DNA of 64,000 nucleotides from Pseudomonas sp. 8Z (GTDB lineage Bacteria; Pseudomonadota; Gammaproteobacteria; Pseudomonadales; Pseudomonadaceae), in the NCBI RefSeq assembly GCF_902506535.1, contig NZ_LR733827.1, positions 1,696,092-1,760,091 on the forward strand, in the 5' to 3' direction. The position numbers and the translations under genes were made by a program. This document shows positions 17,629 through 28,755 of this stretch, in pieces (position 1 is the first letter of the stretch; the number at the start of each line of letters is the position of its first letter). The notes under the pieces were generated by a model. The model saw only the letters and a list, made by a program, of their open reading frames with translations. It was not told where the DNA came from and ran no database searches.

Positions 17629-17674
17629 GCCCGCTGGCCAGCAGATTTGACCTGCTGGCCAGCGGGCCTATAGT
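17629..17674 (+). promoter_or_regulatory. Promoter with its -35 box inside a perfect 16-bp hairpin
   Basis: GCCCGCTGGCCAGCAG (17629-17644) and its exact complement (17652-17667) enclose a 7-base loop. TTGACC spans loop and stem edge (17647-17652), 16 bases before TATAGT (17669-17674), a good sigma-70 pair 30 bases ahead of the gene at 17704. The palindrome may be an operator or the terminator-like end of an antisense transcript. Confidence 0.55.
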
Positions 17675-17703
17675 CCAGCCATTCCCTGCCATAGCGAGAG
17701 CCC

Positions 17704-17913
17704 ATGGAAGACGCCGATATACACGCGTTGACCGCCAAACTGGAGCTGCTGATCCAGCGCGTCGAACAGCTCAAGGCCCACAACCGACTCCTGCTGGCAA
17801 ATGAACAGGCCTGGCGCGAGGAGCGCGCCCATCTGATCGAAAAGAACGAATTGGCCCGGCACAAGGTCGAATCGATGATTTCGCGCCTCAAAGCCCTGGA
17901 GCAGGACACATGA
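17704..17913 (+). CDS. Small coiled-coil protein, TIGR02449 family
   Basis: 69 residues, almost entirely helical with heptad leucines (LTAKLELLIQRVEQLKAHN, then a second helix ending ISRLKALEQ). This small conserved family is encoded immediately upstream of zapA in gammaproteobacteria. Its ATGA overlap with zapA (17910-17913) couples translation, and a ZapB-like coiled-coil role in division is a reasonable guess but unproven. Confidence 0.85.
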   Translation: MEDADIHALTAKLELLIQRVEQLKAHNRLLLANEQAWREERAHLIEKNELARHKVESMISRLKALEQDT

Positions 17914-18218
17914 CCCAGTCGAAAACCGTGACCGTCCACATCCTGGACAAAGAATATTGCATCGCCTGCCCGCAGGACGAACGCGCCAACCTGGAAAGCG
18001 CTGCACGCTATCTGGACGGCAAAATGCGGGAGATCCGCACCAGCGGCAAGGTGATCGGCGCCGACCGCGTAGCGGTGATGGCAGCTCTGAACATCACCCA
18101 TGACCTGCTGCACAAGCAACAGCGCCTGGACATGGACGCCAGCTCCACCCGCCAGCAGGTACGTGATCTGCTCGACCGCGTCGACCAGGCCCTGGCCGAC
18201 GATCCCAAAGCCCCCTGA
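17910..18218 (+). CDS. zapA: Cell division protein ZapA
   Basis: 102 residues. Binds FtsZ and bundles protofilaments at mid-cell. N-terminal VTVHILDKEYCIACPQDER domain, then SAARYLDGKMREIRTSGKV and RVAVMAALNITHDLL, followed by a C-terminal coiled coil that forms the tetramer. Translationally coupled to the small gene before it and followed at once by 6S RNA and fau, the conserved zapA-ssrS-fau arrangement. Confidence 0.94.
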   Translation: MTQSKTVTVHILDKEYCIACPQDERANLESAARYLDGKMREIRTSGKVIGADRVAVMAALNITHDLLHKQQRLDMDASSTRQQVRDLLDRVDQALADDPKAP

Positions 18219-18287
18219 GCACCTGGCATGCAGACCGATTCGTCACCCGCTGCCCGCAAGCGGCTCTCATCGGGTATACTGCCCCCC

Positions 18288-18472
18288 GCTCCCTGGAGTG
18301 CGCGCCAGTCGGTGATGTCCCTGAGCCGATACGCACAACCACGGGGGTTGCAAGTTGGGGCCGGTGTGCATGTCCGCTTGACGGAAAGCCTTAACGCCTC
18401 CTGCAACCTCCACCTTGAACTTTCGGGTTCAAGGGCTAAACCGACAGCGGCATGCCGGGGAGTCACTTCTTC
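18288..18472 (+). ncRNA. ssrS: 6S RNA (SsrS)
   Basis: About 180 nt between zapA and fau, the conserved location. The 5' and 3' ends pair (CTCCCTGGAGTG near 18290 and GCCGGGGAGTCACT near 18454-18467). The interior carries the typical 6S segments GCCGGTGTGCATGTCCGC and CCTTGAACTTTCGGGTTCAAGG. A TATACT -10 box lies at 18275-18280, giving a start near 18288. It binds sigma-70 RNA polymerase in stationary phase. The exact ends are estimated. Confidence 0.88.
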
Positions 18473-18523
18473 TTTAGCCTTCGCGCCCCAGCGTAGGCCT
18501 TTGGCGACACTCGGCAACCGAAC

Positions 18524-19126
18524 ATGATCGAGTCCGCCGGTCTAAGCCGCCCACAATTGCGCCGCCTGCTGCGACAACAACGCCGTGCCTTGCCCGCTAG
18601 CGCACAGCGCCAAGCCGCACGTGGACTTTATCGGCAGTTGAGCCAACACCCTCTCTTTCGTCGCGCCCGGCATATCGCCCTGTACCTGCCGAACGATGGC
18701 GAGATTGATCCACGCCCACTGCTCAAAGCTGCGCAAAAACGCGGCAAACACACCTACCTGCCGGTGCTCAGCGCCTGGCCGCGCACCAAGATGGTATTTC
18801 AGCGCATCAGCCGACACGAGAAGTTGGCGGGCAATCGTTTCCGCATACTTGAACCGACTGCGCAGCGGGCCAAGCAACGCAAGATCTGGGCGCTGGATTT
18901 GGTATTGCTACCTCTGGTCGGCTTCGATGACTGTGGCGGTCGGCTCGGCATGGGCGGTGGCTTCTATGACCGCAGCCTGGCCTACCTGAGTCGGCGCAAA
19001 AATTGGCACAAACCGACGCTACTGGGCCTGGCACATGAATGTCAGCGGGTAGATGAGCTGGCCATGGCCAGTTGGGACGTGCCCTTGCAAGCTACGGTAA
19101 CGAATCGCGCGTGGTATCACGGCTAG
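18524..19126 (+). CDS. fau: 5-formyltetrahydrofolate cyclo-ligase
   Basis: 200 residues. ATP-dependent conversion of 5-formyl-THF to 5,10-methenyl-THF (ygfA/MTHFS family). N-terminal RRQRRALPASAQ-like helix, ALYLPNDGEIDPRPLL near residue 50 and the signature GGRLGMGGGFYDRSLAYL near residues 139-156. ATG at 18524. The 6S RNA just upstream may be processed from the same transcript, as in E. coli. Confidence 0.92.
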   Translation: MIESAGLSRPQLRRLLRQQRRALPASAQRQAARGLYRQLSQHPLFRRARHIALYLPNDGEIDPRPLLKAAQKRGKHTYLPVLSAWPRTKMVFQRISRHEKLAGNRFRILEPTAQRAKQRKIWALDLVLLPLVGFDDCGGRLGMGGGFYDRSLAYLSRRKNWHKPTLLGLAHECQRVDELAMASWDVPLQATVTNRAWYHG

Positions 19127-19172
19127 ACAATCGTGCCGCATTCCCTGCGGCGCAGAAACCAATCAAGCGACC

Positions 19173-19301
19173 TTACGGCTGCTGGACTTTGGCCGGGACA
19201 TCATCCTGGCGATCCAGAAGGCTCTGGGTGTACCCCGTAGTCACCATACCCAGGCCGAATAGTATGACGAGAACCCACAAAATATCTGGCTTGCGTTTCA
19301 T
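19173..19301 (-). CDS. 42-residue single-pass membrane protein
   Basis: ATG at 19301 follows a strong GGGGGAGG ribosome site. The product starts MKRKPDILW, has one hydrophobic segment (residues 8-25, WVLVILFGLGMVTTGY) and a short polar tail ending VQQP. The gene is convergent with fau (47 bases apart) and divergent from the EVE gene. I recall similar short proteins at this locus in other pseudomonads. Function unknown. Confidence 0.72.
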   Translation of the reverse strand: MKRKPDILWVLVILFGLGMVTTGYTQSLLDRQDDVPAKVQQP

Positions 19302-19500
19302 TAATGAATTGCCTCCCCCTTTCAGGCAATGCAGCGCGTAAGCCGCGCATTATTTTATGTGCAGCCCTACGTCACCAAGCGTTTAGCGCGGCATTTTCCT
19401 CCAGCGGACTACGCTTCGCAATTTCAGGCGCCAACCAACCGTCGGACAAATTACTTTCAATCGATGTCCGCCAACGGGCATAGCAGCAGGAGCAAAGTTC

Positions 19501-19950
19501 ATGCCTTACTGGCTGATGAAATCAGAACCCGATGAGCTATCCATCCATGATCTCAAGCGTCTGGGCACGGCGCGTTGGGATGGTGTGCGCAATTATCAGG
19601 CGCGTAACTTCATGCGCTCGATGCAAAGGGGCGACCTATTCTTCTTCTATCACTCCAGTTGCCCAAAACCAGGAGTTGCCGGGATCGCGCGGATTGTCAG
19701 CCAAGCCTACCCCGACCCCACAGCACTTGATCCACAGAGCCATTACCACGACGCCAAGGCCAGTATCGAGAAAAATCCATGGAGCGCCCTGGACGTCGAA
19801 TTCGTCGAAGCCTTTACTGACGTGCTGCCACTGGCAACGCTCAAGAACAATTCGCTTCTGCACGAGATGCCGCTACTACAACGCGCCAGCAGACTTTCGG
19901 TGATGCCCGTCAGCGACTCACAGTGGCAGGCGATCCTCGCCATGCGTTGA
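19501..19950 (+). CDS. EVE domain protein
   Basis: 149 residues, a single EVE (PUA-like) domain as in human THYN1. Begins MPYWLMKSEPDELSI, followed by WDGVRNYQARNFMR and GDLFFFYHSS, all hallmark motifs of the ligand pocket. The fold is thought to recognise modified bases in nucleic acids. ATG at 19501. Some EVE proteins occur in restriction systems; nothing nearby suggests that here, and this copy is part of the housekeeping neighbourhood. Confidence 0.9.
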   Translation: MPYWLMKSEPDELSIHDLKRLGTARWDGVRNYQARNFMRSMQRGDLFFFYHSSCPKPGVAGIARIVSQAYPDPTALDPQSHYHDAKASIEKNPWSALDVEFVEAFTDVLPLATLKNNSLLHEMPLLQRASRLSVMPVSDSQWQAILAMR

Positions 19951-20001
19951 GCCATCTCGGGCCTTGTGCTATCACATTGCTACCGCCTTCGGAGTTTCGC
20001 C

Positions 20002-21840
20002 ATGCTGGCATCTTCCGCCTGGCCGGCGCGCATGGCGCTGGCTCTTCTCATGGTCATGCTCTGCACCGCCAGCGTACTGCTCTGGCGTCAACTGGAGCGC
20101 GAGCAGCAGCAGCGCATCGACGAGCGCATCGACTACGAAGCCCGCACCCTGGCCCGCCAACTGGAGAACTCACTGCAACAGGAAGTCGCCAGCCTGGGGC
20201 GTATCGCGCGCCTGTGGAATACCTTCGACCGCCTACCGCGCGCCAGTTGGGAGGAAGAAGTCAACCGCACGCTGGACGGTTTTCCCGCCTACCAGTCGAT
20301 CCAGTGGCGGGGACCAGACTTGCACATGCACTGGCTGCTGCCACTGCGGGGCAACGAATCGGCAGTTAACTACCGCCTGACCCCCAACAACCCCAACTAC
20401 GCGCTGGCCATGCAGGCCCGCGACACGGGCGAGCAACGCCTTTCCAACAGTTTCGAGCTGGTGCAGGGTGGCCGCGGCTTCGTCCTCTACACTCCGCTCT
20501 ATCGCACCCAGGATAATCAGCGCGTCTTCGACGGTTTCCTGCAGGGCGTCTTTCGCGTCAAGCCGCTGATGGATCAGTTGCTAACCCAAATAGACCAAGG
20601 CAACTTCACCCTCGAACTGCTTGAGCACGACCAACCCATCTATCGCCACGACCCAACCGGCAACGTCGGCACACCAAGCCGCCAGGTCATGTTGAGCCTA
20701 CTCAACAACCACAATTTCAGCCTGCACCTGAGCCCGACACCGGCATTACTCGCTCAGCTCGAAACACCGCTGCCGCAATTGGTACTTGGCAGCGGCGTGC
20801 TGATCAGTCTGCTGCTGGTTGCTGCTCTGGCTCTCGCCCAGCAAACCGGCCTGCGGGCACGCGCGCAGCAGCGCGCGAATAAGTTACTGGGAATCGAAGC
20901 GCGCAGACGCCAGGAAATCGAGCAGCGCCTGCGAGAAAACCGCGAGCGCCTGCAACTGGTGCTCGATCTGACCGACTCCAGCCACGACGGGCTGTTCATC
21001 TTCGACACCGCGACCCGCGAGCTGCTCCACATGAACCAGGCCACCTACGCCAGCCTGGGCTATCACGCGCAACAGTTCGCAGAGCTACTGCGTGATACCC
21101 CTGAGAAGCTTATGCCCGGCTTTCATCGCTGGCTGGAACAAGCGCATCAAGCCCAACGCGACAACCTCACACGCATATTCCAACGAGAACTGATTCGTCG
21201 CGATGGCAGCCGCCAACCCGCCGAGATCAACACTCAATTGGTTAACCTGCATGATCGCGAATACCTGATCGCCGTCTCGCGCGACAACAGCGAACGCCTG
21301 CAACTTGAAGAGAAATTGCAACGCCTGTCGCAACTGGACGGCCTGACCGGCCTCTATAACCGCCGCTACTTTGACCAGCAATTGCATGCGTTATGGCGCA
21401 GGCAGTGGCGCGACGCTGCACCGCTGGCACTGCTGATGGCGGACATCGACTACTTCAAGCCGTACAACGACACGCTTGGCCACCTGGCTGGCGACGATGC
21501 CCTACGCCGCGTCGGTGAAGCGCTACGAGGCAGCTTGCAACGGGAAGGCGATGTCGCCTGCCGCTATGGCGGCGAAGAGTTCGTGATCATTCTGCCCGGT
21601 ACCGATCATATGGGCGCAGAACAGATTGCAGCGCGCCTGCAAAGCGCCATCACCGAACTACAGATAGCCCATCCCATCAGCCCCTTTGAACGCCTGACCC
21701 TGAGCATCGGCATCGCCGCCGCCGAGCCCGTGGACGATGATCGTCCCGGCGCACTCCTGGAGCGCTGCGATCAAGCGCTGTACAGCGCCAAACGCGAAGG
21801 CCGCAACCGCACAGAGACCTGGAAAGGCACCGCCGAATAA
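20002..21840 (+). CDS. Membrane diguanylate cyclase with periplasmic sensor, PAS and GGDEF domains
   Basis: 612 residues from ATG 20002, preceded by GGAG; an earlier in-frame GTG at 19966 has no ribosome site. Order: membrane helix (about 10-28), a periplasmic sensor region of about 230 residues (CHASE-like in length and placement), second membrane helix (about 260-280), a helical linker, a PAS domain (LDLTDSSHDGLFIFDTATREL onward, about 320-430) and a GGDEF domain (about 450-605). The active site reads GGEEF, competent for c-di-GMP synthesis, and REGD five residues before it is an intact RxxD inhibitory site, so product feedback is expected. No EAL domain. The signal sensed is unknown. Confidence 0.9.
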   Translation: MLASSAWPARMALALLMVMLCTASVLLWRQLEREQQQRIDERIDYEARTLARQLENSLQQEVASLGRIARLWNTFDRLPRASWEEEVNRTLDGFPAYQSIQWRGPDLHMHWLLPLRGNESAVNYRLTPNNPNYALAMQARDTGEQRLSNSFELVQGGRGFVLYTPLYRTQDNQRVFDGFLQGVFRVKPLMDQLLTQIDQGNFTLELLEHDQPIYRHDPTGNVGTPSRQVMLSLLNNHNFSLHLSPTPALLAQLETPLPQLVLGSGVLISLLLVAALALAQQTGLRARAQQRANKLLGIEARRRQEIEQRLRENRERLQLVLDLTDSSHDGLFIFDTATRELLHMNQATYASLGYHAQQFAELLRDTPEKLMPGFHRWLEQAHQAQRDNLTRIFQRELIRRDGSRQPAEINTQLVNLHDREYLIAVSRDNSERLQLEEKLQRLSQLDGLTGLYNRRYFDQQLHALWRRQWRDAAPLALLMADIDYFKPYNDTLGHLAGDDALRRVGEALRGSLQREGDVACRYGGEEFVIILPGTDHMGAEQIAARLQSAITELQIAHPISPFERLTLSIGIAAAEPVDDDRPGALLERCDQALYSAKREGRNRTETWKGTAE

Positions 21841-21923
21841 AGCAAACCACTGACCGTGAACGCACCAAGCTCAGGCATAACGGCCACAGCCTTCCGCTCC
21901 CGAGGGCTTACGCAGGCCGTTCG

Positions 21924-22328
21924 CTATTGAATGATCAGATTGTTGAATAGCAGGTCTTCAACGACAGGCGCACCCTCTTCAGCATTGATCGCATCCTGCA
22001 CCTTCTTCAAGGCTTCCTGGCGCAAGTTCTCGCGACCATCGGGCGCGTTGATCACCTCGCTGGTCTGCGCCGAGAACAGCATCACCAGTTGATGGCGGAT
22101 CAACGGCTCATGCAGCTTGAGCTTGTTCTCGGCCTCGGTGCCCGTGACGCGCAGCGACACATCGGCCTTGTAGAACTTCAGCCGCGCCCCTTGATCGGCC
22201 AGATTGCCAATCAGCGCAGGGGTCAGGTTGTAGTAGAGCGTGGTCGGGGCCTCTTCCTTCTTCTCCGAGCTGGCAAAGGCAGGCAGACAGATCGACAAGC
22301 TCAACAGCAGGGCGGTCAACAATTTCAC
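21924..22328 (-). CDS. FliL-like (flagellar basal body-associated) protein
   Basis: 134 residues from a GTG at 22328 with GGAG upstream. The start fits a clear signal sequence (VKLLTALLLSLSICLPAFA). The mature part has the FliL-type fold pattern: TTLYYNLTPALIGNL, YKADVSLRVTG, IRHQLVMLFSAQTSEVI and QEALKKVQDAINAEEG. True FliL has a membrane anchor and sits in the flagellar operon. This stand-alone copy is outside any flagellar cluster, so its role may differ. Confidence 0.8.
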   Translation of the reverse strand: MKLLTALLLSLSICLPAFASSEKKEEAPTTLYYNLTPALIGNLADQGARLKFYKADVSLRVTGTEAENKLKLHEPLIRHQLVMLFSAQTSEVINAPDGRENLRQEALKKVQDAINAEEGAPVVEDLLFNNLIIQ

Positions 22329-22483
22329 GGCGGACACTCCATCGGGGATGTGCCTAGCATAGCCATCCACAGGCCAGTACCCAAGCCCGGCGCTTATGCA
22401 CAACCATCAGGCGCGGGCATGCTCATTGACCCGAAACAGGCACTTCCTACACTGCCAGACACCCTGCAAGAGGAACGCATTCG

Positions 22484-23464
22484 ATGAAAGCCCTGCTGTG
22501 TAAAGCCTTTGGCCCTGCCGACACGCTGGTATTGGAAGACATCGCCAACCCCGAACCGAAAAAGAGCGAGGTGCTGATCGAGGTACAGGCCGCGGGGGTC
22601 AACTTTCCCGACACCCTGATTATCGAAGGCAAATATCAGTTCAAACCGCCCTTCCCTTTCGCACCGGGCGGCGAGGTGGCTGGCCTGATCAAAGCCGTTG
22701 GCGAGAAGGTGAGCCACCTGCGCGTCGGCGACCGGGTAATGGCCCTGACTGGCTGGGGCGGCTTTGCCGAAGAGGTCGCCGTACCGGCCTACAACGTACT
22801 GCCGGTGCCCAAGAGCATGGATCTGACCACTGCTGCGGCCTTCAGCATGACCTATGGCACCTCGATGCACGCGCTCAAGCAACGCGCCAACCTGCAGCCA
22901 GGCGAAACCCTGCTGGTACTCGGCGCCTCCGGTGGCGTGGGCCTGGCGGCGGTGGAAATCGGCAAAGCCATGGGCGCCAAAGTGATAGCCGCAGCGAGTA
23001 GCGCCGAAAAACTGGAAGTCGCACGCCAGGCTGGCGCTGACGCATTGATCAACTACAGCGAACAGAGCCTGAAAGAGGAACTCAAAACCCTCACCGCAGG
23101 CCAAGGCGTGGACGTGATCTACGACCCGGTAGGCGGCGAACTGTTCGAGGAAGCCTTCCGCAGCATCGCCTGGAACGGTCGTTTCCTGGTGGTGGGATTC
23201 GCCGCCGGGGGCGGTATTCCCGCGCTGCCAGCCAACCTCCCGCTGCTCAAGGGCGCAGCCCTCATCGGCGTGTTCTGGGGCTCATTCGCCCAACGTCAAC
23301 CGCAGGACAACGCCGACAACTTCCAGCAACTGTTTGCCTGGCACGCTGAAGGCAAACTCAAACCACTGCTATCGCAGACCTTCCCGCTAGAACGCGGCGG
23401 CGATGCGATCGCAGCCCTTAGCCAGCGCAAGGCGGTGGGCAAGGTGATTGTGCAGGTTCGCTGA
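22484..23464 (+). CDS. NADPH:quinone oxidoreductase, zinc-free MDR family
   Basis: 326 residues. Medium-chain dehydrogenase/reductase fold: N-terminal GroES-like domain (VQAAGVNFPDTLIIEGKYQ, PFAPGGEVAG) and a Rossmann domain with LVLGASGGVGLAAVEIGKAMG near 145-165. Zinc ligands of alcohol dehydrogenases are absent, placing it with QOR/NADPH:quinone reductases. ATG at 22484, ribosome site AAGAGGAA about 8 bases upstream. Stands alone. The exact acceptor is unknown. Confidence 0.85.
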   Translation: MKALLCKAFGPADTLVLEDIANPEPKKSEVLIEVQAAGVNFPDTLIIEGKYQFKPPFPFAPGGEVAGLIKAVGEKVSHLRVGDRVMALTGWGGFAEEVAVPAYNVLPVPKSMDLTTAAAFSMTYGTSMHALKQRANLQPGETLLVLGASGGVGLAAVEIGKAMGAKVIAAASSAEKLEVARQAGADALINYSEQSLKEELKTLTAGQGVDVIYDPVGGELFEEAFRSIAWNGRFLVVGFAAGGGIPALPANLPLLKGAALIGVFWGSFAQRQPQDNADNFQQLFAWHAEGKLKPLLSQTFPLERGGDAIAALSQRKAVGKVIVQVR

Positions 23465-23527
23465 GACGCACTGAGCAACTGTAACCCCCCCCTGCAATTC
23501 TTGGCATTTGCCACACGGGTTCTGATC

Positions 23528-23573
23528 CAGCAGGCCGTTGAAAAACGCAGGAAGCTTTTCAACAGCCTGCTAG
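23528..23573. repeat. Two facing MITE-like ends with the interior missing
   Basis: CAGCAGGCCGTTGAAAAACG is followed, after a few bases, by its near-inverse ending TTTTCAACAGCCTGCTAG. The two arms are the terminal repeats of the 193 bp element at 60814-61006, so this looks like a collapsed copy. It lies between the quinone reductase and ppx and could act as a hairpin. Confidence 0.7.
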
Positions 23574-23658
23574 ACCCGTTAATGCGACATCCGAATGCGT
23601 TGGCTCATGCGCTCAGTCGTGGCACGATGGCGCCGTTATCGACTGAGATGCCGTAATC

Positions 23659-25161
23659 ATGCCTCAAGCCAACACTGCCAACTTTCCTCTGATCGCTGCT
23701 ATCGACCTGGGCTCGAACAGCTTCCACATGGTACTAGCGAAGGCCGACAATCACGAGGTTCGTATCCTTGAACGCCTGGGCGACAAGGTGCAGTTGGCCG
23801 CTGGCCTGGATGACGAGCGCCAGCTCAGCGAAGAAGCCATGCAGCGCGGTCTGGACTGCCTGCGCCGCTTTGCCCAATTCACCACCAGCCTGCCGGAAGG
23901 CGCAGTGCGTGTGGTCGGCACCAATGCCCTGCGTGAGGCGCGCAACCGCGCGGTGTTCATCCGCCGTGCCGAAGAAATTCTCGGCCATCAAGTCGAGGTA
24001 ATTTCCGGCCGCGAGGAAGCGCGCCTGATCTACCTCGGCGTGTCTCACAGCATCGCCGACACCCCTGGCAAGCGCCTGGTAGCCGACATCGGCGGCGGCA
24101 GCACCGAATTCATCATCGGCCAGCGTTTCGAACCGCTGCTGCGCGAAAGCCTGCAGATGGGCTGCGTCAGCTACACCCAGCGCTACTTCAAAGATGGCAA
24201 GATCACCCCAGCACGTTATGCCCAGGCCTACACTGCAGCTCGCCTGGAGCTGATGGGCATTGAGCAAGCTTTGCGCCGTCTCGGCTGGGAAGATGCCGTC
24301 GGCGCCTCCGGCACCATCAAGGCCATCGGTTTGACCACCAAGGCCGCAGGCCTGGGCAATGGTGAGGTCACGGTCGAGGGGCTGGCCTGGCTCAAGCGCA
24401 AGCTGTTCAAACTGGGAGAAGTGGAGAAGATCGATCTCGACGGCATCAAGCCGGATCGGCGCGGCATCTTCCCAGCGGGCCTGGCGATTCTCGAAGCCAT
24501 TTTCGACGCCTGCGAAATCCAGCGCATGAGCCATTCCGAAGGCGCCCTGCGCGAAGGCGTGCTGTATGACCTACTCGGTCGCCACCAGCACGAGGATGTG
24601 CGTGAGCGCACCCTGGCGGCCTTCATGGAGCGTTATCACGTCGATACCGACCAGGCTGCGCGGGTCGAGGCCAAGGCACTCTCAGCACTGGACAAAGTGG
24701 CAGCCGACTGGGGCCTGATCGACGACTGGCACCGCGAGTTGCTGAGCTGGGGCGCCAAGGTGCACGAGGTGGGCCTGGACATCGCCCACTACCAGTACCA
24801 CAAGCACGGCGCCTATCTGATCGAACACTCCGACCTGGCCGGCTTCTCCCGCCAGGATCAGCAGATGCTCGCCCTGCTAGTGCGCGGCCACCGCCGCAAC
24901 ATTCCCAAGGACAAGTTCGCCGACTTCGGCGAGGAAGGCGTCAAGCTGATACGCCTGTGCGTGCTGTTGCGCTTCGCCATTCTGTTCCACCACATCCGTG
25001 GCACACAGGATATGCCGCAGGTGCAGTTCAAGGCTGGCGCAAACAGCCTGGAAATCGTCTTCCCCGATGGCTGGCTGGCAGCCAACCCGCTAACCCAGGC
25101 GGATTTCGAAGCCGAAGCCGAATGGCTCAAGCGCATCGACCTGAGCCTGAGCGTACGCTGA
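23659..25161 (+). CDS. ppx: Exopolyphosphatase
   Basis: 500 residues. Releases phosphate from the ends of inorganic polyphosphate; the family can also hydrolyse pppGpp. ASKHA-fold marks: [15 protein letters not shown] at the N-terminus, [27 protein letters not shown], and [14 protein letters not shown] near residue 142. The C-terminal HD-like domain includes [17 protein letters not shown]. It is convergent with ppk, an arrangement shared with P. aeruginosa. Confidence 0.94.
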   Translation: MPQANTANFPLIAAIDLGSNSFHMVLAKADNHEVRILERLGDKVQLAAGLDDERQLSEEAMQRGLDCLRRFAQFTTSLPEGAVRVVGTNALREARNRAVFIRRAEEILGHQVEVISGREEARLIYLGVSHSIADTPGKRLVADIGGGSTEFIIGQRFEPLLRESLQMGCVSYTQRYFKDGKITPARYAQAYTAARLELMGIEQALRRLGWEDAVGASGTIKAIGLTTKAAGLGNGEVTVEGLAWLKRKLFKLGEVEKIDLDGIKPDRRGIFPAGLAILEAIFDACEIQRMSHSEGALREGVLYDLLGRHQHEDVRERTLAAFMERYHVDTDQAARVEAKALSALDKVAADWGLIDDWHRELLSWGAKVHEVGLDIAHYQYHKHGAYLIEHSDLAGFSRQDQQMLALLVRGHRRNIPKDKFADFGEEGVKLIRLCVLLRFAILFHHIRGTQDMPQVQFKAGANSLEIVFPDGWLAANPLTQADFEAEAEWLKRIDLSLSVR

Positions 25162-25170
25162 TCAGGGTTG

Positions 25171-25218
25171 CGCCCTACGATCTTTGTTTGCATGAGCGTA
25201 GGGCGGGTGTAACCCGCC
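25171..25218. repeat. REP-like unit between ppx and ppk
   Basis: GCGCCCTAC at 25171 and GCGTAGGGCGGGTGTAACCCGCC at 25196-25218 repeat the GTAGGGYGGGY family found at 7527 and 9466. Placed between convergent stop codons. Confidence 0.6.
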
Positions 25219-25317
25219 ACCAGGCGAAATCGAAACATCCACCGCTTACCCAGCAAGTCTTGATGATGCCCCTCTCCCGCCAATGGAAGAGGGTTATCAG
25301 TGGGTCACTGCGGCCGT

Positions 25318-27504
25318 TTATCGCGTCACGATCACCGGGGCGGTGAGCTTCTCCAGCAGCGCAGCCTGAGCATTACGCGAATTCTGGTTACCGGTGGGCT
25401 GCTGGCGCAGGTAGCGCCCGTCGGACTGCAGCACCCAAGCCTGAGTGTTATCGGTCAGGTAGCTTTCCAGCTCCTTCTTGACCCGCGTGATGAGCTTCTT
25501 GCCCTCCACCGGGAAGCAGGTCTCCACGCGCTTATCGAGGTTGCGCTCCATCCAGTCGGCGCTGGACAGATAAATCAGCTCGTCGCCGCCATTGAGGAAG
25601 TAGTACACCCGCGTGTGTTCGAGGAAGCGACCGATGATTGAGCGCACCTGAATGTTGTGCGACACCCCCGGCACCCCTGGGCGCAGACAGCACATGCCGC
25701 GCACCACCAGATCGATCTTCACCCCAGTCTGGCTGGCCTTGTACAGGGCGCGGATGATCTTCGGATCGGTCAAGGCGTTGAACTTGGCGATGATATGCGT
25801 CGGCTTGCCTTCGGCCGCCGCGGCGGTTTCCTTGGCGATCAGGTCGAGCAGCGTCTTCTTCAGGGTGAAGGGCGCATGCAGCAGCTTCTTCATGCGCAGG
25901 GTCTTGCCCATGCCGATCAACTGGCTGAACAGCTTGCCAACGTCTTCGCCAAGGGCCACATCGGCGGTGAGCAGGCTGTAGTCGGTGTACAGACGGGCGT
26001 TACCGGCGTGGTAGTTACCGGTGCCGAGGTGCGCGTAGCGGCGGATCTCGCCGTTCTCGCGGCGCAGAATCAGCATCATCTTGGAGTGGGTCTTGAAGCC
26101 GACCACGCCGTAGATCACCACCGCACCGGCTGCCTGCAGGCGGCTGGCCAATTGCAGGTTGGACTCCTCGTCGAAACGCGCGCGCAGCTCGATCACCGCC
26201 GTGACTTCCTTGCCGTTACGCGCCGCTTCCACCAGCGCGTCGACGATCTCCGAATTAGCCCCGGAGCGATACAAGGTCTGCTTGATCGCCAGCACGTGCG
26301 GGTCTTTCGCCGCCTGGCGCAGCAGGTCGACCACCGGCGTGAAGGACTCGAAGGGGTGCAGCAGGAGGATGTCCTGTTTGCTGACCACATTGAAGATGTT
26401 CTCGGCGTTCTGCAGCGGCTTGGGGATGACCGGCGTGAACGGCGCGTACTGCAGATTCGGGTGGTTATCCAGGCCGGTGATGCTGAACAGGCGGGTCAGG
26501 TTGACCGGGCCGTTGACCTGATACAGCTCGCTCTCGGTCAGGCCGAACTGCTTGAGCAGATGGTCACGCAGGTGTTTCGGGCAGGTGTCGACCACCTCCA
26601 GACGCACCGCATCACCGTAGCGACGCGAGAACAGCTCACCGCGCAGGGCGCGGGCCAGATCTTCGACATCCTCGGTATCCACCGACAGGTCGGCGTTACG
26701 GGTCAGGCGGAACTGGTAGCAGCCCTTGACCTTCATCCCCTGGAACAGGTCATCGGCATGCGCGTGGATCATCGACGACAGGAACACGTAGTTGTCGCCA
26801 GGGCCGCCGACCTCTTCCGGCACGCGGATGATCCGGGGCAGCAGACGCGGCGCCGGAATGATCGCCAGACCGGAATCGCGGCCGAAGGCATCGACGCCCT
26901 CCAGCTCGACGATAAAGTTCAGGCTCTTGTTCACCAGCAGCGGGAACGGGTGCGTTGGGTCGAGGCCGATGGGAGTGATGATCGGCGCGATTTCGTCGCG
27001 GAAGTAGCGGCGCACCCAGGTCTTGAGCTTGGCCGTCCAGTAGCGTCGACGAATGAAGTTGATGCCTTGCTTGGCCAGCGCCGGGAACAGGGTGTCGTTG
27101 AGGATCGCGTACTGCCGATCGACCTGCTCATGCACCAGCTCGGAAATCCGCGCCAGGGCCTGGTGTGGCTGCAAGCCGTCAGCACCGGCCTGCTCACGGG
27201 CGAAGTTGATCTGTTTCTTCAGGCCGGCGACGCGAATCTCGAAGAACTCATCGAGGTTGCTGGAAAAGATCAGCAGAAACTTCAGGCGCTCCAGCAATGG
27301 ATAGGACTCGTCCAGCGCCTGCTCCAGCACGCGGATGTTGAATTGCAGCTGCGACAGCTCGCGATGGATGTACAGGCTGCTGTCATCCAGACCGGGAATC
27401 GGCGCGGGCGGCGGGGTTTCCACCACCGGCGGTTCGGCGATCACCTCCACGGGGGCCGGGTTGCTGCTTTCGAGCGCTTCGCTGTTGAGTCCTTCGGTGT
27501 TCAT
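25318..27504 (-). CDS. ppk1: Polyphosphate kinase 1
   Basis: 728 residues. Polymerises the gamma-phosphate of ATP into polyphosphate. N-terminal disordered Pro-rich tail (about residues 15-35), then the PPK domain from [42 protein letters not shown] belongs to the catalytic region near the autophosphorylated histidines, and [13 protein letters not shown] and [15 protein letters not shown] lie further on. I chose ATG 27504, with AGGAA seven bases upstream, over an adjacent GTG. It follows hemB by 19 bases, so both are likely one operon. Confidence 0.95.
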   Translation of the reverse strand: MNTEGLNSEALESSNPAPVEVIAEPPVVETPPPAPIPGLDDSSLYIHRELSQLQFNIRVLEQALDESYPLLERLKFLLIFSSNLDEFFEIRVAGLKKQINFAREQAGADGLQPHQALARISELVHEQVDRQYAILNDTLFPALAKQGINFIRRRYWTAKLKTWVRRYFRDEIAPIITPIGLDPTHPFPLLVNKSLNFIVELEGVDAFGRDSGLAIIPAPRLLPRIIRVPEEVGGPGDNYVFLSSMIHAHADDLFQGMKVKGCYQFRLTRNADLSVDTEDVEDLARALRGELFSRRYGDAVRLEVVDTCPKHLRDHLLKQFGLTESELYQVNGPVNLTRLFSITGLDNHPNLQYAPFTPVIPKPLQNAENIFNVVSKQDILLLHPFESFTPVVDLLRQAAKDPHVLAIKQTLYRSGANSEIVDALVEAARNGKEVTAVIELRARFDEESNLQLASRLQAAGAVVIYGVVGFKTHSKMMLILRRENGEIRRYAHLGTGNYHAGNARLYTDYSLLTADVALGEDVGKLFSQLIGMGKTLRMKKLLHAPFTLKKTLLDLIAKETAAAAEGKPTHIIAKFNALTDPKIIRALYKASQTGVKIDLVVRGMCCLRPGVPGVSHNIQVRSIIGRFLEHTRVYYFLNGGDELIYLSSADWMERNLDKRVETCFPVEGKKLITRVKKELESYLTDNTQAWVLQSDGRYLRQQPTGNQNSRNAQAALLEKLTAPVIVTR

Positions 27505-27523
27505 CACTGGGTTCCTGGGGGCG

Positions 27524-28675
<1,152 letters not shown>

Positions 28676-28755
28676 CTATTGTGGCATGCCACGCCACCTT
28701 CCGGGCTTTTGCGGGTCGGAGTAGTCTGCCTCTTCCCGCAACACGAGCGCACCGC

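Noticed and set aside
19501-19950. EVE protein as part of a defence island
   Set aside because: No restriction, methylase or phage-defence genes flank it; the neighbours are housekeeping genes.
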